38,406 nucleotides of DNA from Prochlorococcus sp. AG-409-L18 (lineage in GTDB: Bacteria > Cyanobacteriota > Cyanobacteriia > PCC-6307 > Cyanobiaceae): positions 1-38,406 of the forward strand of contig QCKG01000017.1 in the NCBI GenBank assembly GCA_003215535.1. Reading direction: 5' to 3'. The position numbers and the translations under genes are program-made. The notes below the pieces were generated by a model, which did not search any database, was not told the origin of the DNA, and worked only from the letters and a program-made list of their open reading frames with translations. Below, piece after piece: positions 8,679 to 16,109 of the stretch; the stretch's first letter is position 1, and the number at the start of each line of letters is the position of its first letter.

Positions 8679-9578
8679 TTATAAAAGCATTTTCGCTTCT
8701 AAGTCCTGAATTGTTGAATGGCATTGACTTTTATAAAACCCTCCAAATAAATTTGCATGATTGAGTAGATGATAAAGATTATATATGTTTTCTCTGTCTT
8801 TAGAAAATTCATTTAAAGGCCATATCTTTTCATAGTTTGAATAGAATTCATGAGAGAAACCTCCGAAAAGTTTTGTCATCGCTATATCTACCTCTCTATC
8901 AGCCCACCAAGTTGCTGGATCAAAAATGACTCCTTTTCCATTGAGTTGAACTCCAGCATTGCCGCTCCATAAATCTCCGTGAACAAGACTTGGTTTTGGT
9001 TTATGAGCATCTAAAAAGGTAGTAAGGAAAGAGAACAGAAGATCTTCTTGGGGAATACTTAAACCCCATTTTTTGGCAATTCTTATTTGAGGGATTAAGC
9101 GGAGTTTGACGAAGCATTCACCCCAATTAGAGATCCAAGCTCCAGGCTGTGGTCCTGAACCGATGAATCCATCTTCCCCCCACCCAAAGCACTCTTGATT
9201 GTGATTTGAAGAGTCTTTGTGAAGCCTTGCTAGGCCTTCCCCTAAGTTTGATTGGTCACCTTGGCCAAGATTTAACCAAGGCATTAAAAGGATTGAAGTT
9301 TGATTGAATTTTTTGACAATTATTGGCCTAGGAACTACAAGTAATTTTTCGAGGGAAAATTGATTTAGTGCTTTTAACCCTTGTTCTTCGAATTTGAGCA
9401 TAGGGAAGGCTTCTGCATTGCCAGTTTTGGCAAAGAATTTGCTGCCATCTTGCATTTCCACCTCCCAGGCCTTGTGAATACATCCACCTGAGACAGGCCT
9501 ACAAATATTGACTTGTGCCTCAGTAAGAATGCTTTCAGCCTCCAGCAGGTCCTGCAAAATGGTTTCGTTCATATCCAT
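8679..9578 (-). CDS. Fructosamine kinase-family protein
   Basis: The family phosphorylates ketoamines formed by glycation of protein lysines, or free ribulosamines and fructosamines, allowing deglycation. It has a protein-kinase-like fold: GGCIHKAWEV at about residues 30-40 (nucleotide loop), FFAKTG (catalytic Lys strand), VHGDLWSGNAGV (catalytic loop with Asp and Asn) and FDPATWWADREVDIAMTKLFGGF (the DFG-equivalent). Length 299 is normal. It diverges from the carotenoid oxidoreductase gene with only 26 bases between starts, so their promoters must overlap. It converges with the CAAD gene with a 19-bp gap. The physiological substrate is not deducible. Confidence 0.9.
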   Translation of the reverse strand: MDMNETILQDLLEAESILTEAQVNICRPVSGGCIHKAWEVEMQDGSKFFAKTGNAEAFPMLKFEEQGLKALNQFSLEKLLVVPRPIIVKKFNQTSILLMPWLNLGQGDQSNLGEGLARLHKDSSNHNQECFGWGEDGFIGSGPQPGAWISNWGECFVKLRLIPQIRIAKKWGLSIPQEDLLFSFLTTFLDAHKPKPSLVHGDLWSGNAGVQLNGKGVIFDPATWWADREVDIAMTKLFGGFSHEFYSNYEKIWPLNEFSKDRENIYNLYHLLNHANLFGGFYKSQCHSTIQDLEAKMLL

Positions 9579-9604
9579 TCTGTTCGTTTTCTTGTAACCA
9601 TGAA

Positions 9605-11113
9605 GTGATGATTGATGAACAGGTAGTTGTTATTGGGGCGGGTATATCTGGTTTAACTGCAGCTGCCCTTTTAGCAAAAGCAGGTGTTCCAGTAACTCTT
9701 TTGGAGGCTCATCATCAGCCAGGAGGTTGTGCTGGAACTTTTAGGCGAGGAAAGTATCTATTTGATGTTGGGGCAACTCAAGTTGCTGGCCTTGAAGATG
9801 ATGGCATTCACAAACGTCTTTTTAGTTATCTGCAATTACCTTTGCCTGAGGCGAAGGTATTGGATCCAGCTTGCTTAGTTGATCTCGCGGATGGCTCTGT
9901 ACCTATCTCGCTTTGGCATGATCCGCAGAAATGGAAAGAGGAGAGGCACAGGCAATTCCCAGGTACTGAGGGCTTTTGGGAGCTATGTGCGGCATTACAT
10001 AAAAGTAATTGGGCCTTTGCAGGAAGAGATCCTGTTTTGCCACCACGCAACCTGTGGGACCTTTTAGAACTTGTTAAAGCCATTCGACTACCTAATCTTT
10101 CTTCAGGGCTACTCAGCACACTGACGGTTAAGGACCTGCTTTCTCTTTCTGGATGTGATCAAGACCTTCGCTTAAGAAAGTTTTTGGATATGCAGTTGCA
10201 GCTTTATTCTCAGCAGCCTTCAGATCGAACAGCAGCTCTCTATGGCGCAACTGTTTTGCAGATGGCACAGGCACCTTTAGGACTTTGGCATCTTGAGGGG
10301 TCTATGCAAAAACTAAGTGATCTCTTAATTCAAAGTTTGCATAGAGATTGTGTTCAAATACGATTTTGTCATCGAGTGATTGGACTTGAACACGACATTC
10401 AAAAACGATCTTGGGAAGTCTTGGTTCGCGGTCCAAGTGGGAAGCTATTGAAGATGAATGCTAAAGATGTTGTTTGTAGCCTCCCCCCGCAATGCCTTCT
10501 TGAGTTGATTTCATCTGGTTCTCATTTACCCAAGAGTTATCGTAGGTGTTTGGAAAACTTGCCTACCCCTAGCGGGGCATTAGTGTTTTATGGCGTAGTT
10601 AGTCGAAATATGCTTCCAGATCAATGTCCTTGTCATTATCAGTTAGCACTACCAAACTTTAAATCACTTTTTATCTCTATTAGTGTTGATGGAGATGGTC
10701 GAGCCCCAGTTGGTGAAGCCACTGTGGTTGCTAGTGCTTTTACTGATATTAATAGTTGGAAATTTCTCTCCGAAACAGATTATCAAAATCGAAAGCAAGC
10801 CGTTTTTGAAAACATCCTCCAGGCTTTGAGCGATTGGTTTCAGTTTGCTCCTTCAGAATGGCTACACAAAGAATTGTCTACTCCTAGAAGCTTTGCTCGT
10901 TGGACAGGTCGCCCTGATGGGATTGTCGGTGGCTTGGGTCAGTATCCAATGAGATTTGGACTCTTGGGTTTGGCTAGTCGCACCCCGATGAACGGGCTCT
11001 GGCTTTGTGGTGATTCCATTCACCCTGGAGAAGGGACTGCAGGTGTCAGTCAGTCGGCTTTAATGGCTTGTCGTCAACTCTTGGCTAGTCGTAATCAACG
11101 GTTGAAGATTTAG
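9605..11113 (+). CDS. Carotenoid desaturase/isomerase-family FAD oxidoreductase (CrtD/CrtH-like)
   Basis: The N-terminus VVVIGAGISGLTAAALLAKAG followed by LEAHHQPGG is the dinucleotide-binding fold of the phytoene-desaturase superfamily, and FDVGATQVAG, LWHLEGSMQKLSDLL and the C-terminal GLWLCGDSIHPGEGTAGVSQSAL complete the pattern. These flavoproteins desaturate or isomerise carotenoids at membranes. The closest subfamily I can suggest is CrtD (C-3',4' desaturase-like) with CrtH (prolycopene isomerase) as alternative; I cannot settle this by eye, so no symbol is given. Start GTG 9605 or ATG 9608. Its 3' end overlaps the convergent tyrA by 29 bases (11085-11113). Confidence 0.85.
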   Translation: MMIDEQVVVIGAGISGLTAAALLAKAGVPVTLLEAHHQPGGCAGTFRRGKYLFDVGATQVAGLEDDGIHKRLFSYLQLPLPEAKVLDPACLVDLADGSVPISLWHDPQKWKEERHRQFPGTEGFWELCAALHKSNWAFAGRDPVLPPRNLWDLLELVKAIRLPNLSSGLLSTLTVKDLLSLSGCDQDLRLRKFLDMQLQLYSQQPSDRTAALYGATVLQMAQAPLGLWHLEGSMQKLSDLLIQSLHRDCVQIRFCHRVIGLEHDIQKRSWEVLVRGPSGKLLKMNAKDVVCSLPPQCLLELISSGSHLPKSYRRCLENLPTPSGALVFYGVVSRNMLPDQCPCHYQLALPNFKSLFISISVDGDGRAPVGEATVVASAFTDINSWKFLSETDYQNRKQAVFENILQALSDWFQFAPSEWLHKELSTPRSFARWTGRPDGIVGGLGQYPMRFGLLGLASRTPMNGLWLCGDSIHPGEGTAGVSQSALMACRQLLASRNQRLKI

Positions 11114-11999
11114 TTCTTTTTTGAGGTTCATCCTTGTTTGGGACAATGTCTGAACGCAATGAGTGAGCACTCTCCAGCTCTGTCTTCAATTTGGACCAGT
11201 TCTTCCCAACTATCTCACCTTCAAGCTGTTCCAAGCTACATCTGTAGGAAGTTAATGCTCGAAGAATTGCAGAGGTGTTATTTTGCGCCATTGCTGTACC
11301 TAGTTCAGCATTTCCTCCTCCGACTCTTGTCGTGTCTTCAAAGCCGCTAGAGGCTAGAGCTATCGCGAGATTGCGCACTTCAGGATTCCTTTCATCTCCA
11401 AGCGTTCGTAATAATGCGGCACTCACTACTACTGGTAAATGTGAGATTAGAGCCACCGCCTCGTCATGCTTTTTAGCTTGGGCGGTGATCCATTTAGAAC
11501 CAAGCATAAGAGCTAGATCATGAATGGCGTCTATTGCTTGCGCATCAGTTTTTTCGGTAGGGGTACTCACCCAGGCTTTGTTCCGAAATAGACCAAGCTG
11601 CCCTGATTCGACACCGGCTTCCGCAGTGCCAGCCATTGGATGACTACCTATAAAGCGAGGATGAAGCTTTTCCCACACTTCTACTACTGGTTCTTTGACG
11701 GAACCAACATCCGTTACAACTGCATTAGGCGGTAGTGCTTCTACGAGTGCTGCTTCTGGATTAATGAGCTTTGATAGAGGTAAAGCAAGAATTATAATTT
11801 TGCAGGGAGTAAGTAGATCAGGATTGGTGCTTATAGATTGAGCAAGCTTTCTCTCTTTAGCTCTTTCTGCTGTAGAACTCTTATGTACTAATCCGTGAAC
11901 TTCCCAGCCTAGAGATTGAAGCTCTAAGCCTAAGGACCCCCCTATAAGGCCTAAGCCAACTATCCCTATGCACCCCCTTGGCTGTTTTAATTCCTCCAT
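11085..11999 (-). CDS. tyrA: Prephenate/arogenate dehydrogenase
   Basis: TyrA performs the NAD(P)-dependent oxidative decarboxylation of prephenate or arogenate in tyrosine synthesis; cyanobacterial enzymes studied so far prefer arogenate. The N-terminal nucleotide fold is IGIVGLGLIGGSLGLEL, followed by VVTDVGSVKEPV, the catalytic-loop GSHPMAGTAEAGVESG, and LISHLPVVVSAAL in the helical C-terminal domain. Length 304 is normal, with a basic C-terminal tail (EPQKRTKSST). The ribosome-binding site AAGGGG lies at about 12003-12010 and a perfect 18-bp inverted repeat sits immediately upstream of it, in the gap to the divergent DinG-like gene. The 3' end overlaps the convergent oxidoreductase gene. 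Confidence 0.96.
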   Translation of the reverse strand: MEELKQPRGCIGIVGLGLIGGSLGLELQSLGWEVHGLVHKSSTAERAKERKLAQSISTNPDLLTPCKIIILALPLSKLINPEAALVEALPPNAVVTDVGSVKEPVVEVWEKLHPRFIGSHPMAGTAEAGVESGQLGLFRNKAWVSTPTEKTDAQAIDAIHDLALMLGSKWITAQAKKHDEAVALISHLPVVVSAALLRTLGDERNPEVRNLAIALASSGFEDTTRVGGGNAELGTAMAQNNTSAILRALTSYRCSLEQLEGEIVGKNWSKLKTELESAHSLRSDIVPNKDEPQKRTKSSTVDYD

Positions 12000-12015
12000 C
12001 TATTTCCCCTTAATG

Positions 12016-12055
12016 CTATTGCTCATATTGATTCACCAATCAATATGAGCAATAG
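12016..12055. repeat. Perfect 18-bp inverted repeat with 4-base loop
   Basis: CTATTGCTCATATTGATT (12016-12033) is followed by CACC and then by the exact reverse complement (12038-12055). It occupies the 83-bp gap between the divergent starts of tyrA (11999) and the DinG-like gene (12083), just upstream of the tyrA ribosome-binding site. It could be a hairpin in the tyrA leader, an operator, or the remnant of a palindromic repeat; position between divergent starts argues against a simple terminator. Confidence 0.75.
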
Positions 12056-12082
12056 GACTTTCGTAATCATAAGGCTCTCCAA

Positions 12083-13534
12083 ATGCTGGAAGCCAGAGCT
12101 CACAAGCAATTAAAGGACTTTTTAAAGCGGGCAGAGTTGCCTTGGCCACATAACCTCACACTGAGTCGTTTAGTGGCTAGGAGCTTACGGCGCTGTGATC
12201 ACACCCTGATTCAGCTGGATATAGATAGTCAGGAGTTTTGGTGGCTTGGGCTTCTGATACCTCTTTGCTTTGAGAGTACAGGTGTAGTTTTAATCCTTTC
12301 GGAGAGGCAGAGACGTCGACTTTTGCAGGTTGAATTATCACGTTTAACAGCATCAGGTCTTTCCCTCCCAATATGGGAAGGCATCTCTCCTCCACCCGGC
12401 GACCAACTGTGGCTGCTTGATCACTCCCAATTTTTTGAAGCTTTTCAAATGGGAGATCTTCAGGTTCGTCAATTGATTTTTCTTGATGCAGAGCTTTTGA
12501 GTAAACGGTTGCGTGATGCAATGGCTATTTCAATTTGGCCTGAAGATTGGGAATTGCTCATTAGGGCTCATCCAGTAGTTGACTCACCTTTAATTCAATT
12601 GCATGAGCGTTTAAGTAGGCGGCTGTTTGCCTTGGCTCCTTGTGTCGATGCTCAAGTGAAGATGGACAGCAGCCAAATCGTGGCATTGCAAGATCTTGTA
12701 TGCGATTTGGGCTTAAGTCGTCTACCTGTACCTTGGACCGATTTTCTCAAAGTCGAAAGTATCGATTGGGCTAGTTGGGCAGTACTCGATTACAAGATGT
12801 TGAATTGGGTTTGGCACCTGCAGCCATTGGAGCCATTTTCAATACTGCAGAAATTGCTTGTTGGTCAACCTGTCCTTTTTTTGACTCGTTCAGGACACAG
12901 TCACAATCTTTTGGCAGAGCTGAGTGCATTATCTTGTCCGATTGACGTGAATGTCTCTATAGGTAGTCCAAACCTCCTAGAGCCGATTCCAATTTTTGCC
13001 CCTCATCACCAACCGCTCCCAAATACTGAAATCTATGCAGATCATCTATTAGATCATTGTCGAAGATTGATTCTTGGATGTTCTGGATTGACAATTATTT
13101 TGCTTGATGATCAGCAATTGCTTTTCCAATTGACTAGTCAGTTGGCTGCTGAGTTTGGTCGAAGGGTTGTTTATGAAACAACTGCACCTGAAGCTAATGG
13201 TGTTATTTGTTGTCATTGGTTGTGGTGGCTTCGTTTTCAAGAGCAATTATCACCTCCTTCTCAGTTGATAATTGCTCTACTTCCTTTGGCTAGTTTGGAA
13301 TCACCACTAACCTCTGCGAGAGTAGATGCCCTCAAGAATCAAGGGCAAGATTGGTTTCGTAAGCTTCTTTTGCCAGAAGCTTTGACTGTTCTTTCTAAGG
13401 CTGTAGAACCTGTGCGACAGCATCATGGAAGGATTGCAATTCTTGATGGGCGTTTGCGTTCACGCAAATGGGGAGCGCAAGTTTTCCATACGCTGCATCC
13501 TTGGACTCCCCTATATCGTTTACTTCCGTCTTAA
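12083..13534 (+). CDS. DinG/XPD-like helicase homologue lacking ATPase motifs
   Basis: A 483-residue protein whose layout follows DinG-type superfamily 2 helicases. The N-terminal region that should hold Walker A reads LIQLDIDSQEFWWLGLLIPL (no GxGKS/T). The DEAH box is replaced by QLIFLDAELL near residue 130-139. The C-terminal motif, normally QxxGRxxR followed by G..ilD.R, reads KAVEPVRQHHGRIAILDGR, so GR is lost while the downstream ILDGR and a final WGAQVFHTLHPW (like YG..F...LP) remain. The frame is fully open and uninterrupted, so this is a selected, probably non-catalytic relative, not a recent pseudogene. The family link rests on the C-terminal pattern and is an inference; a DNA-binding or partner-binding role is possible. 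Confidence 0.65.
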   Translation: MLEARAHKQLKDFLKRAELPWPHNLTLSRLVARSLRRCDHTLIQLDIDSQEFWWLGLLIPLCFESTGVVLILSERQRRRLLQVELSRLTASGLSLPIWEGISPPPGDQLWLLDHSQFFEAFQMGDLQVRQLIFLDAELLSKRLRDAMAISIWPEDWELLIRAHPVVDSPLIQLHERLSRRLFALAPCVDAQVKMDSSQIVALQDLVCDLGLSRLPVPWTDFLKVESIDWASWAVLDYKMLNWVWHLQPLEPFSILQKLLVGQPVLFLTRSGHSHNLLAELSALSCPIDVNVSIGSPNLLEPIPIFAPHHQPLPNTEIYADHLLDHCRRLILGCSGLTIILLDDQQLLFQLTSQLAAEFGRRVVYETTAPEANGVICCHWLWWLRFQEQLSPPSQLIIALLPLASLESPLTSARVDALKNQGQDWFRKLLLPEALTVLSKAVEPVRQHHGRIAILDGRLRSRKWGAQVFHTLHPWTPLYRLLPS

Positions 13535-13575
13535 GCGTTCTAACCTTTTAAAAGATTTAGCAATGAAGCAAGGTC

Positions 13576-13824
13576 ATGGGAGAAGCGCGTCGTCGAGCTG
13601 ATCAGGGTCTACCACCTCGGCAATCTAAAGAGAGTAAGAGGAAATCAGATGATTCTCCAAGGGTTTTCTCATGGCTCCCAATTACTCAAAACCAGAGAGA
13701 TCGCTTTTATAGCCTTACCTCTCGTGGAGCTTGGATAGGAATCGGTGCTTTGCTGGTGTTTTGGATCGTTGTTCGCTTTGTTGGGCCTGCAGCAGGTTGG
13801 TGGATTCCTGCTGATGTCAGGTGA
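13576..13824 (+). CDS. DUF2839 small membrane protein
   Basis: An 82-residue protein that opens with MGEARRRADQGLPPR and has a basic, polar N-terminal half, then FYSLTSRGAWIGIGALLVFWIVVRFVGPAAGW, a single hydrophobic membrane segment at about residues 52-76. This is the pattern of the cyanobacterial DUF2839 family, for which no function is known. It follows the DinG-like gene by 41 bases on the same strand and converges with recA with a 24-bp gap. Confidence 0.85.
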   Translation: MGEARRRADQGLPPRQSKESKRKSDDSPRVFSWLPITQNQRDRFYSLTSRGAWIGIGALLVFWIVVRFVGPAAGWWIPADVR

Positions 13825-13848
13825 ATCTTGTTTTATGGCTGATTAAGT

Positions 13849-14988
13849 TCATGCGGCTTCCGAAACGGTTTTTATTGCGGATTTTGAAACCGCAGTCTTT
13901 GCTGCTGCGGCAAGGGGGCGCATGGAGTTAGCACTTACTTCTGACCCCTCAGTGAGCTTTTGTCGCACCATCGCTTCAATTCGATTTTTAGCGTCAATGT
14001 TTTGTTCAAGCCAAGTAATCGTGTTGTCACGGCCTTGTCCGATGTTGTCCCCTTCATAGCTATACCAAGCACCTTTACGCGTGACGACACAGGTTTCTTC
14101 AGCGAGATCTAAGAGACAGCCCAGGATGCTGATTCCTTTGCCAAAAAGAATGTCGAACTCGGCGATCCGGAATGGTGGAGCAACTTTGTTCTTTGCTACT
14201 TTGACTTTTGCTCGGATACCATATTCTTCTGTGCCTCTTTTTAAAGTCTGAATACGACGGATGTCGAGTCTGACAGATGCATAGAACTTCAATGCATTTC
14301 CGCCTGTAGTTGTTTCTGGATTGCCGTAGGTAATGCCTATCTTCAGTCTTAGCTGATTTAGGAAAATTACGGTACACCCTGACTTCCCGATGTTGCCAGT
14401 GATCTTGCGCATCGCTTGACTCATTAGGCGTGCTTGACTCCCAACAGCGAGATCTCCCATCTCTCCTTCGATCTCTGCTCGAGGGGTGAGGGCGGCGACA
14501 GAATCAACAACAACAAGATCAACAGCACCGGACCGCACTAGTTGATCGACGATCTCTAGTGCCATTTCTCCTGTGTCTGGTTGTGATACCAATAAGTTTT
14601 CAACATCGACACCGAGCGAGGCTGCATAGACAGGGTCTAGAGCATGTTCTGCATCTACAAAGGCTGCTACGCCACCTTGACGTTGTACTTCCGCAATGGC
14701 ATGCAAAGTGAGGGTCGTTTTGCCTGAGCTTTCTGGTCCGTAAACCTCTACTACTCTTCCTTTTGGATATCCACCTCCAAGAGCAAGATCCAGTGTGAGT
14801 GCTCCAGTGGATATTGTTTCCACCCGCATTCTCGACGCATCGCCCAAGCGCATGATCGATCCTTTACCAAAGTTTCGTTCGATTTGCCCCAATACCAGAG
14901 TTAGTGCTTTGTCTCGTTCTCCTGATTGGGTTCCGTTCCCACGGGTGTTTTGATTTGAAGATTGGGTTGCTTTCGTTTCAATCGACAT
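13849..14988 (-). CDS. recA: Recombinase RecA
   Basis: RecA forms ATP-dependent filaments on single-stranded DNA for recombination and, where LexA is present, triggers its self-cleavage. Walker A GPESSGKT is at 84-91, with [21 protein letters not shown] and the L2 region [24 protein letters not shown]. At 379 residues it has a longer C-terminal tail than E. coli RecA (353), Ala/Ser/Lys-rich instead of acidic, and a Ser/Asn/Gly-rich first 25 residues. ATG start at 14988. A LexA-box-like site lies 129 bp upstream (15117-15130), consistent with SOS control. It converges with the DUF2839 gene. Confidence 0.98.
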   Translation of the reverse strand: MSIETKATQSSNQNTRGNGTQSGERDKALTLVLGQIERNFGKGSIMRLGDASRMRVETISTGALTLDLALGGGYPKGRVVEVYGPESSGKTTLTLHAIAEVQRQGGVAAFVDAEHALDPVYAASLGVDVENLLVSQPDTGEMALEIVDQLVRSGAVDLVVVDSVAALTPRAEIEGEMGDLAVGSQARLMSQAMRKITGNIGKSGCTVIFLNQLRLKIGITYGNPETTTGGNALKFYASVRLDIRRIQTLKRGTEEYGIRAKVKVAKNKVAPPFRIAEFDILFGKGISILGCLLDLAEETCVVTRKGAWYSYEGDNIGQGRDNTITWLEQNIDAKNRIEAMVRQKLTEGSEVSANSMRPLAAAAKTAVSKSAIKTVSEAA

Positions 14989-15116
14989 GATGATGGTTAA
15001 TTAAAGGATCAAAAGTTCATTTGAGTTCGTCTTCGGACGGCTGGAAAAGCGTTTCGCGAGGACAAATCAAGAGTGGACGTGGGAAGTATTTCGCTAAAGC
15101 TCCGACGCTCCCAGGT

Positions 15117-15130
15117 AGTACAGACGTACG
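15117..15130 (-). promoter_or_regulatory. LexA (SOS) box-like site upstream of recA
   Basis: On the minus strand the site reads CGTACGTCTGTACT. The published cyanobacterial LexA consensus is RGTACNNNDGTWCB; this matches at every position except the first (C for R). It lies between the end of the HAD gene and the recA start, in the only upstream space recA has. A -10-like TGTACTAC overlaps it, so repressor binding would block transcription. Binding is inferred. Confidence 0.55.
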
Positions 15131-15138
15131 CTAACGAA

Positions 15139-15918
15139 TTAAGTCCAGCTCGCCAAGGGGGTCGCCAGGGTTTCTGGTTTTAAAAGGTGAATATTGGGAG
15201 GGAGGTTATCTTGGTCTTTGGGCTTGAGGTACCCCCAACTCGCCAGATAGCAAGGTACATAGCGCAGTGCAGGGGTGTTCAAGACTGTTTCGAGAGTTGC
15301 GCGACGGTCTTCGACGAAGCCTGTAATTAGAAAATTTGATTTGAGCTTAATTAACATGTCGACTTTGTTTCCAGCTTCGTGGCCATAGATCAGTTTTGGA
15401 TGAAGTTGGAAAGAATCCAGTAGTTCAGAGGTAAAGGCTTTCCCCTTTGTAGTTAGTACGGCCCAATCCATCCCTTCCTTGTCGAGCTGATGTATTCGCT
15501 GAATGATCCCAGGGAATGGTTGATGAAGGGATAGCCAGCTTTTGCGATCATTAATTATTGCGTCTTGACGAACCTTTTCAAGGGCTGCTTGGAGGTAGTT
15601 GGGTTCCCAATTCCATGTCTTGAGGGCTTCATTGCAATGGTATTGATACTGTGCTGTGAAAGCTTTGATCCCCAGAAGCTGTAAGGGGCTGCTGGGGCGA
15701 AACATTTCCGCAGCTAATAACACCATCTCCCAGCCGTGATGAACCCATGGACGAAGCTGACGAAAGGTTTCAGGTAAGGCTGTAGATAAAAAGGAAGTAT
15801 TTTCTTGGCCATCTAATAGCTCTAAGAATGCTTTGCGTGCACTCCACCAGTATTCATGCATCCCATCGACGATGACTCCATCCAAGTCGAAGATTAAAAG
15901 TGGCTTAGAGGTCACCAA
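15139..15918 (-). CDS. HAD-superfamily hydrolase
   Basis: HAD motif I is DLDGVIVDG at about residues 11-19 (nucleophile Asp and the acid Asp two residues on), motif II is probably VLTTKG near 148-153, and motif III/IV is GFVEDRRATLE near 200-210. These enzymes are mostly phosphatases of small metabolites; the substrate cannot be read from sequence. Length 259 with a helical cap insert between motifs I and II. The start is TTG at 15918 or GTG at 15915. It lies 13 bases downstream of tRNA-Gln on the same strand with no room for a separate promoter, so it is probably transcribed through the tRNA. Confidence 0.83.
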   Translation of the reverse strand: MVTSKPLLIFDLDGVIVDGMHEYWWSARKAFLELLDGQENTSFLSTALPETFRQLRPWVHHGWEMVLLAAEMFRPSSPLQLLGIKAFTAQYQYHCNEALKTWNWEPNYLQAALEKVRQDAIINDRKSWLSLHQPFPGIIQRIHQLDKEGMDWAVLTTKGKAFTSELLDSFQLHPKLIYGHEAGNKVDMLIKLKSNFLITGFVEDRRATLETVLNTPALRYVPCYLASWGYLKPKDQDNLPPNIHLLKPETLATPLASWT

Positions 15919-15931
15919 CAGGTTGTAAAAA

Positions 15932-16003
15932 CTGGGCCGCTAGGATTCGAACCTAGGAATGGCGAGACCAAAACCCGCTGCCTTACCGCTTGGCGACGGC
16001 CCA
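15932..16003 (-). tRNA. tRNA-Gln (anticodon TTG)
   Basis: A 72-nt minus-strand cloverleaf: acceptor TGGGCCG/CGGCCCA, D arm GCC/GGC, anticodon stem GCGGG/CTCGC with loop TTTTGGT (anticodon TTG), T stem CTAGG/CCTAG with TTCGAAT loop, discriminator G. In cyanobacteria this tRNA is first charged with Glu and then amidated. CCA is not encoded. A HAD hydrolase gene follows closely on the same strand. Confidence 0.97.
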
Positions 16004-16026
16004 TTGAACTGGATCTGGATCAACAC

Positions 16027-16056
16027 CTTATACAGGCGTTGATTTATTGCAACCAA
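16027..16056 (-). promoter_or_regulatory. Candidate promoter for tRNA-Gln
   Basis: On the minus strand TTGGTT (16056-16051) and TATAAG (16032-16027) are separated by 18 bases, which places a start about 15 bases before the tRNA. It overlaps a 9-bp inverted repeat (16019-16043, one G-U, 7-base loop), which may instead or also serve as terminator of the upstream R3H-ATPase gene. Promoter reading is by resemblance only. Confidence 0.4.
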
Positions 16057-16109
16057 ATAATTGCACATGGTTAATTCTACTTCCTCAGATTTTCATGAGT
16101 AGTTTCGTT

